A stretch of 12,056 bases of DNA from Candidatus Chloroheliales bacterium (GTDB taxonomy: Bacteria > Chloroflexota > Chloroflexia > QHBQ01), in the NCBI GenBank assembly GCA_003243865.1, contig QHBQ01000268.1, positions 1 to 12,056 on the forward strand, written 5' to 3'. The notes under the pieces were generated by a model that was given only the letters and a program-made list of their open reading frames with translations, was not told the origin of the DNA and made no database searches. Position 1 is the stretch's first letter, and the number at the start of each line of letters is the position of its first letter. The position numbers and the translations under genes are program-made. This document shows positions 6,701 through 12,056 of this stretch, in pieces.

Positions 6701-7692
6701 GCACGCCCGCACCAGCAACTAACACCCTGGTGCCGGTGACCAACACACCGCCCGCGCCAACCCAGACACCGGGCGGCCCTAGTGCGACACCAGCGCCACC
6801 AACCAACACTCCGCGCGGCGTGACTGGTACCCCTATACAGCCAACGGCAACACCAACGCCGACCCGCACTGCCACGCGGACGGACACCCCAACGGTAACG
6901 GGTACGCCGCCTACTAACACCCCCAGCGATACCCCAACCAATACGCCGACGGCGACGAACACGCCGACGATTACCCCGACCCCGACGGTGACGAACACGC
7001 CAACCGTGACGCACACGCCAACCAGTACCCACACACCGACCCCCACCTGGACCCCCGGCGGCCCGACCGCTACCCCCACCTACACTCCCGCGCCACCGAC
7101 GGTGACACCGACCCTATGCGCCAACCCATTCGTGGACATCAACGGCAATATCTATTATGATGCCATTCTCTACCTTTATTGTCGGGGTATCGTTAGTGGC
7201 ACCGATAACAACCATTTCAGCCCAGCCATGTCAGCGTCTCGCGTTTCCGTCACCAAATCGCTGGTGCTGGCTTTTGGTATGCCGTTCTATACCCCTGGCG
7301 GCGGTGGGCAGGACTTTACCGACGTGCCGCCCAACTACTACGCCTATCTCTACATCGAGACCGCCTATCATGCCGGAGTGGTCGAGGGCTACGATGCCAT
7401 CACCTGTGCCCAAAATGGCGCGCAGTATCCTTGCTTCCTGCATGTCCGCAACATCAGTCGCGCCGAGATCAGCAAGTATGCCGTGCTGGCGGGCGCTTAC
7501 CCGCTGATGACTCCCAGCGGAGGACCGGACTTCAGCGATGTGCCACCCAGCCACCCTTTCTACGTGTATATCGAAACTGCCTACCATGCGGGCATTATTA
7601 CTGGCTACCCCGACCACACCTTCCGACCAGACAATAGCGTCCGCCGCGACGAGATGGCTCAGTACATCTACAATGCGCTCACGGGCCATTGA
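3718..7692 (+). CDS. secreted SLH-anchored surface protein with FG-GAP propeller
   Basis: This is a 1324-residue exported multidomain protein. An upstream in-frame TTG at 3682 exists, but ATG 3718 is chosen: AAGGAGG (3706-3712) sits five bases before it and a clean signal peptide follows, with cleavage likely near PTSA-APP (about residues 31-32). Domains are: seven FG-GAP/VCBS repeats with DFNxDGKPDL motifs at 102, 150, 199, 248, 297, 346 and 395; a TP-rich linker (421-477); an Ig/FN3-like domain (479-573); a short TP linker; a jelly-roll-like domain opening with LITNGGFETGSFAPW (about 594-750); a TP linker; an SLH triplet (796-979); a TP linker of about 154 residues; and a second SLH triplet (1135-1321). 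SLH triplets bind cell-wall polymers, so the protein is probably displayed on the cell surface. Calcium binding by the Asp-rich loops, and sugar binding by the jelly roll, are inferred from family knowledge. The ligand is unknown. No enzyme motif is seen. Confidence 0.92.
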   Translation: MIPPNRYAFGRSVAVAALLTLTFATISPTSAAPPHAGSAGQPPAPPASQPGRANLVAAANGGAHINPALTTTPTPPSCRGFGFAPEVTYPAGSGPISLAVADFNRDGKPDLAVADYYDTISVLLGNGDGSFAPASSYAFTRSIRAVASGDFNNDGKPDLVVGEGDTNSLAVLLGNGDGTFQPPLRYTAGQYPYSIAVADFNADGKPDLAVANYTSQDVSVLLGNGDGSFGAATSYPLGYPFQVVIAGDWNRDGKLDLAVSTASSDLIFILLGNGDGTFHYTASYHAGNNITGLTSADFNADGKLDLATANYYSNSASVLLGNGDGSFATAVNYPIADGAYSVAAADFNLDGIPDLALGDANAYAISVLPGNGDGAFQPYINFTAGGFIRGVAAVDLNADGKPDLVSANVGTNNISVLLNTCENPATPTPTITPIPTNTPTNSSTPTWTPGGPTATPSNTPTPTWTPYPRPTCSPGICPRLRASLSVTSVTTNSIGLHATADFVPGYSGTFNFYRSIAGGESNYIGSVYGQYADILDSNLTCVPYYSYYAHVTEDGGYHGPANTNIVSATLASCPTMTPTPTVTGTPPTATPTPCGFTNLITNGGFETGSFAPWVISDTWPSPRLVNGVVHSGAYSALLGSFEQGGPADSSIYQTVAVPAGGGMLSFWYLPWYGPDHNNSNYDDSQDVYIENTSGAILAIVMQRAENDRVWKNVTFDLTPFASQTVRIVLLVQHHSYNPGITMYVDDVTIPVPMACGTLSPTPSATSTPTATPTVTGTPPTATPTFTPQPTVCPNPFIDIANNIFFHAINYLYCHGVINGTDPTHYSPAGTATRAQFAKIVVLGFALPLYTPPGSQTFTDVPPNYWAYTYIETGYHAGILNGFDAAGCAAHGAAYPCYLPNIPITRGQLTKLVVNAAHFPSYTPTNGQTFSDVPPSNVFFVSIETAHNKGVINGYPDGTFHPNNDIRRDEMAQIIYAALQVSGATLTPTPMSNATSTPAPATNTLVPVTNTPPAPTQTPGGPSATPAPPTNTPRGVTGTPIQPTATPTPTRTATRTDTPTVTGTPPTNTPSDTPTNTPTATNTPTITPTPTVTNTPTVTHTPTSTHTPTPTWTPGGPTATPTYTPAPPTVTPTLCANPFVDINGNIYYDAILYLYCRGIVSGTDNNHFSPAMSASRVSVTKSLVLAFGMPFYTPGGGGQDFTDVPPNYYAYLYIETAYHAGVVEGYDAITCAQNGAQYPCFLHVRNISRAEISKYAVLAGAYPLMTPSGGPDFSDVPPSHPFYVYIETAYHAGIITGYPDHTFRPDNSVRRDEMAQYIYNALTGH
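4021..4944 (+). repeat. seven FG-GAP/VCBS coding repeats (predicted beta-propeller)
   Basis: The Asp-rich motif D-F/W/L-N-x-D-G-x-x-D-L begins at 4021, 4165, 4312, 4459, 4606, 4753 and 4900. The period is 147 bases (49 residues), apart from a first step of 144. Each unit also carries VLLGNGDGSF or a close variant. Seven units match the seven-bladed propeller of integrin-alpha-like FG-GAP domains. The loops have the DxNxDGxxD pattern known to bind calcium in this family. Confidence 0.85.
6655..7116 (+). repeat. long Thr-Pro low-complexity linker between SLH triplets
   Basis: About 154 codons are dominated by Thr-Pro, with Asn, Val, Ala and Gly (TPT, NTPT, TVTGTPP and TWTPGGPTATP units). At DNA level this is a degenerate ACNCCNACN array. 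Copies of the TVTGTPPTATPT phrase also occur in the shorter linkers near 5458 and 6032, showing that linker pieces have been copied within the gene. Such tracts are extended and often O-glycosylated in surface proteins; glycosylation here is inference. Confidence 0.8.
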
Positions 7693-7711
7693 GATTAGGC
7701 GAGGAAGTGAA

Positions 7712-7745
7712 AAGTAGAGAGCGCACGGACGTGCGCTCTCTACTT
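7712..7745. terminator. perfect 15-bp stem hairpin, probable terminator
   Basis: AAGTAGAGAGCGCAC (7712-7726) pairs perfectly with GTGCGCTCTCTACTT (7731-7745) around a GGAC loop, 20 bases after the stop codon of the surface-protein gene. It is preceded by A residues, but no T run follows beyond the TT of the stem itself. It would fold very stably in RNA from either strand. Termination, or protection of the 3' end of the long mRNA, is the likely role. Confidence 0.6.
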
Positions 7746-7855
7746 GATCTGGTGGGGTAACTTAAACCTACTTGTAGCTCATCATCACGATGCGACCTTG
7801 CCTTGGGTGGTAATGTTCAGGCCGCCTTCAGTCCATCGGATAAGCTCTCAAGCTA
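7746..7855. other. intergenic spacer without a clear gene
   Basis: Between the hairpin and the next promoter I see no convincing gene on either strand. The only oddity is a short minus-strand frame (7768-7830) that would encode RRPEHYHPRQGRIVMMSYK before a stop. It has a stop upstream and no usable start with a ribosome binding site. It could be the decayed 3' end of a lost gene or chance. Confidence 0.4.
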
Positions 7856-7884
7856 TTGACAGATAGAGTATAGTGCTGTATAAG
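7856..7884 (+). promoter_or_regulatory. strong sigma70-type promoter for the lipoprotein gene
   Basis: A perfect TTGACA (7856-7861) and TATAAG (7879-7884) are spaced by 17 bases. Initiation would fall near 7890-7892, inside the AAGGAGG at 7889-7895. The mRNA leader would therefore be only about ten bases and could lose part of the ribosome binding site. Confidence 0.65.
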
Positions 7885-7901
7885 TTGTAAGGAGGAGAGT
7901 C

Positions 7902-9320
7902 ATGTACGCTCAATCAGAATGGAAGGCGCAGCCTGAAACATTGAGGGTCGCGATCATGGTGGCATTCAGCTTGTTCGTGCTAGCCGCTTGCGATGCCGAC
8001 AATCAGCCGAATCGGGCCAGTACCAACACCGGACAAAGTAGCTCGGGCAGCATCATCCAGTCGGCTTTGCCTACTCCGCTTGGAACTCCAGGCCAGGCTG
8101 ATTTCAATGCCCAGGCAACCCAGATGGCCCAACGCCTAGCTGCCACGCCAGCTCCTTTGGTAAACGCCTCTCCAGAGGAAATAGGTCAGCTTGCTGTAAA
8201 GTTCGCACGTAACCATGGTACCATCCGTAGCGGCGAGCCTCAAGTATTGCTTACCCGCCCTGTCACTCTTCATGAACTTACTGCCCTAGGGCTTGGTGAA
8301 CACGATGTTGAGAGCATTGAAGAACCACCGCTGATGCTGGTTATCCTCAAAGGGGATTTCTCTCCCTTCCCCAAGCCTGGTGCTGGCGAAGGTTTTCCTA
8401 GCGGGCAAGGAACGACGCAACCAGATGCTTCTCGGATTGCTTACGTTGCCTACGTGTATGATCTGTGGCGTGGTATCCCCATGATCATTCAGGAGTCAAA
8501 GGATGGGGGCATCTTTAAGAAAGTGCTTAATGACCCGACTTTGCCTGATGTGCCGCCCCTCAGCTCCCTGAATGATGCCAAGAACCGGATGTGGCAGCCA
8601 AACGGACCCAAAGTGATGCACTACGGTGACACAGGTATTGGCGGCGAACCAATTAGCGGCCAGGTCATACGTAAAGCTAGCTTTGGGGCGTGGAGCTACA
8701 TTGCCAAGCTCGGTGTTGTCAACGTACCGGACACCGATAACACGCCGGTCAGCCCCGGCCAAATCTACGTCCGGGTTGATCACGACTGGAACTCGGCAAC
8801 TGGGGCGCAAGACTACATCAATGCGAACAAAAAGATGCTCCCCCAGATTGCCGCTCAGTCAGGGCTAGTAGAGGTTTCCATCGTTTTCAACACCTACATC
8901 CCGACGGCGCAGTTCCTGACCTTCGCCCAGTCACACAAGTTGAAGGTACTCTCGTCTTATCTCAGAGCGATTGATCAGACTGCCAAGCCAGTCTATGCTC
9001 CATACTACACCCTCCACATCAAAGCGAGCGAAACTGACCCTCTTCCACAGGCTATCATTGACAGCAAACTCTCAGCCGCCAATAACTCGCCGCAGAAGCA
9101 GGTCAGCCTCAAAGGTGTGTATTGCTCTCATGTCTTGGTGGATGCAAAGGAACTCACCGCGATTGCTGCCGAACCGTCCGTTTACTACGTTGATGTTACA
9201 GCAGAGGCAGCGCGTAACGATCTGGCACAGGCGGGCATTGCCAACGCCAGAGGGGCAGCAGTGGTGAATTACGCATATGTACTCTTCTCGCTGGTTGAAC
9301 AGCGTTACCAACCCAAGTGA
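7902..9320 (+). CDS. predicted lipoprotein of unknown function
   Basis: I do not recognise the family. The 472-residue product starts with a lipoprotein signal: a charged n-region with Lys8 and Arg15, a hydrophobic stretch (RVAIMVAFSLFV), and lipobox LAAC with Cys30 as the lipidation site. A polar Ser/Thr/Gln-rich tether of about 50 residues follows, then a mixed alpha/beta body with no repeated motif and no recognisable catalytic signature. A late segment with GVYCSHVLVDAKELTAIAA followed by PSVYYVDVT loosely resembles the end of peptidase-inhibitor I9-type domains, where a strand is followed by a helix and then a V-x-Y-V-x strand. This is weak. ATG 7902 is chosen because AAGGAGG (7889-7895) is six bases upstream and the lipobox lies at a proper distance; a downstream ATG at 7956 would leave a signal without positive charge. 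It would be anchored on the outer face of the membrane. It has its own promoter and converges with the minus-strand gene after 60 bases. Confidence 0.85.
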   Translation: MYAQSEWKAQPETLRVAIMVAFSLFVLAACDADNQPNRASTNTGQSSSGSIIQSALPTPLGTPGQADFNAQATQMAQRLAATPAPLVNASPEEIGQLAVKFARNHGTIRSGEPQVLLTRPVTLHELTALGLGEHDVESIEEPPLMLVILKGDFSPFPKPGAGEGFPSGQGTTQPDASRIAYVAYVYDLWRGIPMIIQESKDGGIFKKVLNDPTLPDVPPLSSLNDAKNRMWQPNGPKVMHYGDTGIGGEPISGQVIRKASFGAWSYIAKLGVVNVPDTDNTPVSPGQIYVRVDHDWNSATGAQDYINANKKMLPQIAAQSGLVEVSIVFNTYIPTAQFLTFAQSHKLKVLSSYLRAIDQTAKPVYAPYYTLHIKASETDPLPQAIIDSKLSAANNSPQKQVSLKGVYCSHVLVDAKELTAIAAEPSVYYVDVTAEAARNDLAQAGIANARGAAVVNYAYVLFSLVEQRYQPK

Positions 9321-9380
9321 TGGTTAGAATACCGTTCCGCCAGCAAAGAGACCATGCAAATAAGCCCTTATTCTTCCACG
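9321..9380. other. short gap between convergent genes, no strong terminator
   Basis: The 60-base gap separates the ends of two converging genes. The only symmetry is AATAAG (9359-9364) against CTTATT (9367-9372), with a loop too small for a stable hairpin. No T-rich intrinsic terminator is visible for either strand, so the transcripts may overlap at their 3' ends. Confidence 0.4.
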
Positions 9381-12056
9381 TCACCGCCGCAGCGCCTCGC
9401 GCTCCAGCCGCGCCACCGCCTTCGCCACCTCGGCGAGGGCGGTTTTCTGCTTGCGATAATAGTCGGCCTCGCTCATCGCCAGGCGGTGGGCCACCTCGCG
9501 CACGCCCAAGCCCTGCTTGTAGCGCAGATTGAGGATGTTGTAGATAGTCCACTCCGGTGTGCTGCTCGGCGTAGCTGCACCGCTGGGGCGCAATGCTTCG
9601 ATTGCCTCTTCCAGCACCTTGCGCAGCGCATTGGTCGGGGTGCTGCCCGCAGGCATCGCAGTATGAACCGCCTTCAGCTTGAGCAGCGGCGACTCGCTGA
9701 GGCGCGGCCCACCCCAATAGCTGTCGAGCGCGCCCTTCACCAGCCTGGCGAAGTTGGGGTCGTCTACGATGCTGGTGTCTACGGTGCGATACTCCGAACT
9801 GTCACTGCGTCGCGCAGTGGGCTGCTGCCGTTCGCGCTGCAAGGCGCCGCGCCAGCGCTGCACCTCCTGCATCTCGTGGCTCATCTGGCGCAGGGTGGCG
9901 AATAGGCGGCGCTGGATTTGGCTATCCTCCAGTGCCACCTCCGCCTGCCGCACCAGGATACCAACTCGATGCTCCTCCTCGTAGCTGAGGCCGAGGCCGA
10001 GACCGAGCCGACGGCCCGCGTCGCTGGCGGTCACGCCCGCGCCCGCCACCCGCATCCCGATCACGCCGAGGGTGGCATCGCGGTTGCGGGTACGCAGCGG
10101 CAACAGCAGATAGCCACGTTCCAGCAGCCCCACCACCCCATCGAGCGAGATGAACCGCTCATCATTAGGTGGCAATGGCCCACGATTATTATTGACATTG
10201 ACATTCACATTGACGTTCACGTTGACATTGACGTTCAGGTTGCCGTCGCTGCTCACCGTGGGCGGGCTGACGTTGGTTTGCGCCCCGATGAACGGCTCCA
10301 GCAGCGGGCGGATTACCTCAATCGGCGGTGCGCCCGGTGGGTTCGTCCGCCCCAGCAAGCGCGGTGCATTGGCCCGCACCTGCCCCGGCAAAGCCGCCAA
10401 TGCGCCCAGCGCGTGGCTGCCGCCCAACCCCTCGCGGTCGTGGGCGTCAATCTGCGATGGCGCCAGCGTGCCGCCCTCCCAGCCGACTGTGGCCGCCATA
10501 TGCGGGTCGGGTCGCTCGCTGTCGTCGCTGAACACCACCAGGAAGCCGCGATTGGCCCGCAGCAGGTCGGCCAGCGATGCGAGGGTGTTCTCGAACAGTT
10601 GCTCCAGGTCGGCATTGGTCAGCAGCGATTTGTCCAGTTCGCGCAGCGAGAGGATGTCCTCACCGTCGTTGCGGTAGAGCAGGCGGTCAATCCAGGGTTG
10701 CAGCACGCTGATTGCCGCCTGCGCCAGCACCACCAGCAGCCCGGCGGCGAACACCAGGATGATGTCGCGGGGTACGCCGAGGATGCTCTGCACCCGCGAG
10801 GTAACCAGCACCAGCACGATGACCATAATCGCCACCAGCGGCCCGCGCAGCAGGTAGTAGACGAGGCTGTGCTTGACCACGCGGTCGGGAGTGAGCACGC
10901 CATTGTAGGAGACGCTGTAGGCCATCACCACGCTGAGGATGGCGAGGCCGATGTTGCCGGTCAGGGTCAGCAGCGGCAGGGCGCGGGGGAACAGGCCGGA
11001 GGGGGCGAAGGCAATTGTCAGCAAGTAAGGGAGGATCGCCACCGCGGGCGCGACGCTGGCGACCACCAGATAGGTGAGCCGCCGCCGCGATGAAGTAGTC
11101 AAGGCGCGGACGCGGGCGCGAATGATGCTGCTGATGCCCCAAATCAGGCTGAGGATGAGATAGACAAAGAACACCCAGAACAGCGGGCTGCCAGCCGCTG
11201 GCACCTTGTTCTCATTGAGCAGCTCGGTTACCTGGCCGTTCGCCACGCTGCGCGGTATGCTGGGAACAATGACCAGGTCGGTCAGGCCCGCAATGGCGAA
11301 AAAGATGATGCTGAAGGCCCAACCAAGCCGCACCCCCCAGCGGCGACGCTGCGAGAAGGCGTTGGTGGTTTCCAACAACATATTGCTAAACTGCAAGTAG
11401 GTGGCGGGAACGAAGGCGAAGCCCAGCCACTGGATGCGCAACCAAATGTCGGTATCTGCCCCTTTGGGTAGAATGACCAGCACGATGTTGGCGATATACA
11501 CCGGCATCAACGTGGCAATTAGGGCGCAGAAGCTGCGCGCCACCCGATTCTGCCAGTTGTGCGACAGTGCGTAGATAAGCAGCGAGAAGATGATGATGAA
11601 GTTAATTGCCGACAGCGTGGCGTTTATGAGCCGAACCAGTTCACCAAGATTTATGTTCATAATGATGTTTAATCCCATTCTTGCCGCCAGTCGGCAGCTG
11701 GGGGTGGACCCCCAGACCCCCTGTAAGTTCCCCGTCGTCACCTGCTCCGCCACCACCTCAGGCGCGGCCAGAAGGGCAAGGCGGCGATTGGCATACTCCT
11801 TATATTCAACCCCCCGCGCCTCCAACCAGTTACGGCTGCGGCCCATAATGATGAGATCCGCTTCGCGCAGCGCGGCTACCGTTGGTGAGCCGGTCAGGAA
11901 CATGGCAAGGCGCAGTTCGCTGATGATGCGCTGAAGTGTCGCTTCAACCGCTGCTGCACTCTCCTGCGCGGCAATCACCAGCGGGCGGCCAAGCGCCACT
12001 ACCGTTGCGCCCAGGGCAATGGCGCGAGCAGCATCCAGGCCGTTGCGCACCCCACC
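9381..12056 (-). CDS. IPP isomerase (type 2) tail in frame with membrane GAF-HTH protein (5' partial)
   Basis: The frame is open from the right edge to its TGA at 9381. Counting the GTG codon at 12050 as residue 1, residues 1 to about 88 match the C-terminus of FMN-dependent type 2 isopentenyl-diphosphate isomerase. Without any stop, a linker (about 89-124) then leads into about nine hydrophobic helices (near 145-163, 171-193, 207-225, 243-263, 289-310, 327-347, 357-382, 401-418, 429-449). A GAF-like domain follows (about 466-712), carrying a (Asn-Val)7 insertion. The C-terminal region (about 760-885) ends in a sigma-like helix-turn-helix. No histidine kinase or cyclase motif is seen, so the membrane part is probably a one-component sensor. 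If separate genes are intended, the membrane protein could start at ATG 11660 or 11678, but neither has a good ribosome binding site, unlike other genes here. The part beyond the edge is not visible. Confidence 0.8.
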   Translation of the reverse strand, partial: GGVRNGLDAARAIALGATVVALGRPLVIAAQESAAAVEATLQRIISELRLAMFLTGSPTVAALREADLIIMGRSRNWLEARGVEYKEYANRRLALLAAPEVVAEQVTTGNLQGVWGSTPSCRLAARMGLNIIMNINLGELVRLINATLSAINFIIIFSLLIYALSHNWQNRVARSFCALIATLMPVYIANIVLVILPKGADTDIWLRIQWLGFAFVPATYLQFSNMLLETTNAFSQRRRWGVRLGWAFSIIFFAIAGLTDLVIVPSIPRSVANGQVTELLNENKVPAAGSPLFWVFFVYLILSLIWGISSIIRARVRALTTSSRRRLTYLVVASVAPAVAILPYLLTIAFAPSGLFPRALPLLTLTGNIGLAILSVVMAYSVSYNGVLTPDRVVKHSLVYYLLRGPLVAIMVIVLVLVTSRVQSILGVPRDIILVFAAGLLVVLAQAAISVLQPWIDRLLYRNDGEDILSLRELDKSLLTNADLEQLFENTLASLADLLRANRGFLVVFSDDSERPDPHMAATVGWEGGTLAPSQIDAHDREGLGGSHALGALAALPGQVRANAPRLLGRTNPPGAPPIEVIRPLLEPFIGAQTNVSPPTVSSDGNLNVNVNVNVNVNVNVNNNRGPLPPNDERFISLDGVVGLLERGYLLLPLRTRNRDATLGVIGMRVAGAGVTASDAGRRLGLGLGLSYEEEHRVGILVRQAEVALEDSQIQRRLFATLRQMSHEMQEVQRWRGALQRERQQPTARRSDSSEYRTVDTSIVDDPNFARLVKGALDSYWGGPRLSESPLLKLKAVHTAMPAGSTPTNALRKVLEEAIEALRPSGAATPSSTPEWTIYNILNLRYKQGLGVREVAHRLAMSEADYYRKQKTALAEVAKAVARLEREALRR
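9411..9554 (-). other. C-terminal sigma-like helix-turn-helix domain
   Basis: The end of the membrane protein reads WTIYNILNLRYKQG, then VREVAHRLAMSEADYYRKQ, then TALAEVAKAVARLE. This matches the pattern of sigma region 4-type helix-turn-helix motifs: an L-R-Y-x-x-G lead helix, E-V-A-x-x-L-x-x-S, and a recognition helix. The preceding 70 residues (ending ALRKVLEEAIEALRP) look like an accessory helical part of the same module. Placed after nine membrane helices and a GAF domain, it implies DNA binding from the membrane, which is inference. Confidence 0.6.
10185..10235 (-). repeat. (Asn-Val)7-Asn3 coding microsatellite inside GAF-like domain
   Basis: Read on the minus strand, seven successive AAY-GTN codon pairs (10194-10235) are followed by three AAT codons (10185-10193). 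This encodes Asn-Val seven times, then Asn-Asn-Asn. Third positions vary (GTC or GTG, AAC or AAT), so the hexamer array is partly diverged and not a fresh slippage product. It lies within a Pro-rich loop between two halves of the GAF-like fold. Confidence 0.85.
11660..11722. repeat. palindromic GC-rich segment bridging isomerase and membrane frames
   Basis: On the minus strand, TGGGGG, a TCCA centre and CCCCCA form a perfect palindrome (11697-11712). It is followed by GCCG-ACTGG-CGGC, a second small stem (about 11684-11696), and is preceded by another GGGGGTC copy. Such tightly packed palindromes are typical of intergenic REP-like elements and unusual inside a coding frame. The segment lies exactly between the expected end of the isomerase and the first membrane helix, and has no stop in the joining frame. 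Confidence 0.5.
11787..12056 (-). other. fni: C-terminal part of type 2 isopentenyl-diphosphate isomerase
   Basis: The visible segment reads GGVRNGLDAARAIALGA, then a VALGRPL strand, then RLAMFLTGSPTVAALREADL and a RNWLEARGVEYKEYA tail. In type 2 IPP isomerases the GG(I/V)R-x-x-x-D segment holds the FMN phosphate, and the L-x-M-x-x-x-G-x-x-T-x-x-L-R region forms the last helices. Bacillus-type enzymes end just after a WL-x-x-RGV motif, matching about position 11787 here. The enzyme interconverts IPP and DMAPP using reduced FMN, feeding isoprenoid synthesis. The catalytic N-terminal portion lies outside the window. Whether this segment is a separate protein or the head of a fusion is unresolved. 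Confidence 0.82.

Noticed and set aside
6639..7079. Minus-strand Val-Gly-rich frame opposite the Thr-Pro linker
   Set aside because: It is the antisense of the ACNCCN repeat array, giving artificial VGV repeats.
9359..9372. AATAAG/CTTATT symmetry as a terminator between convergent genes
   Set aside because: The loop would be only two bases, the stem is AT-rich, and no T tract follows, so a functional terminator is not supported.
9918..11093. Plus-strand open frame of 391 codons opposite the membrane sensor
   Set aside because: It is the antisense of a clearly coding minus-strand gene. It is full of Gln, His and Arg from GC-rich antisense codons, and has no ribosome binding site or domain.

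Overview
This 12 kb stretch looks like chromosomal DNA from a filamentous or gliding member of the Chloroflexota. This placement is inferred, not proven. It rests on very long Thr-Pro (TPT) linkers joined to S-layer homology (SLH) domains, a type 2 isopentenyl-diphosphate isomerase tail, a membrane GAF protein ending in a sigma-like helix-turn-helix, GC-rich codon use, and strong AAGGAGG ribosome binding sites. No tRNA, rRNA, CRISPR array, transposase or phage gene was seen.

Layout, left to right. 93-2207: a DrrAB-type ABC exporter operon (ATPase, then ABC-2 permease) behind a near-consensus sigma70 promoter, with a palindromic repeat between the two genes. 2244-2977: a KDPG/KHG-type aldolase gene with its own extended -10 promoter and a short perfect hairpin in its leader. 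3052-3545: a small four-helix membrane protein behind the best promoter of the window. 3546-3717: a repeat-rich spacer. 3718-7692: a very large secreted surface protein made of a seven-repeat FG-GAP/VCBS propeller, an Ig/FN3-like domain, a jelly-roll-like domain and two SLH triplets, separated by Thr-Pro linkers. 7712-7745: a perfect 15-bp stem hairpin that closes this unit. 7902-9320: a lipoprotein of unknown function with its own promoter. 9381-12056: a minus-strand reading frame that converges on the lipoprotein gene and runs off the right edge.

The minus-strand frame is the most curious item. It begins inside the C-terminal part of an FMN-dependent type 2 IPP isomerase (fni/idi). It then continues with no stop codon through a palindromic GC-rich segment into a polytopic membrane protein of about nine helices. 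That part carries a GAF-like domain with a (Asn-Val)7 insertion and a C-terminal helix-turn-helix. It is either a true enzyme-sensor fusion or two adjacent genes whose separating stop has been lost. No good ribosome binding site supports a separate start for the membrane part.

The genes look like independent transcription units and not one pathway. The shared theme is the cell envelope: exporter, membrane protein, S-layer-type surface protein, lipoprotein and membrane sensor.
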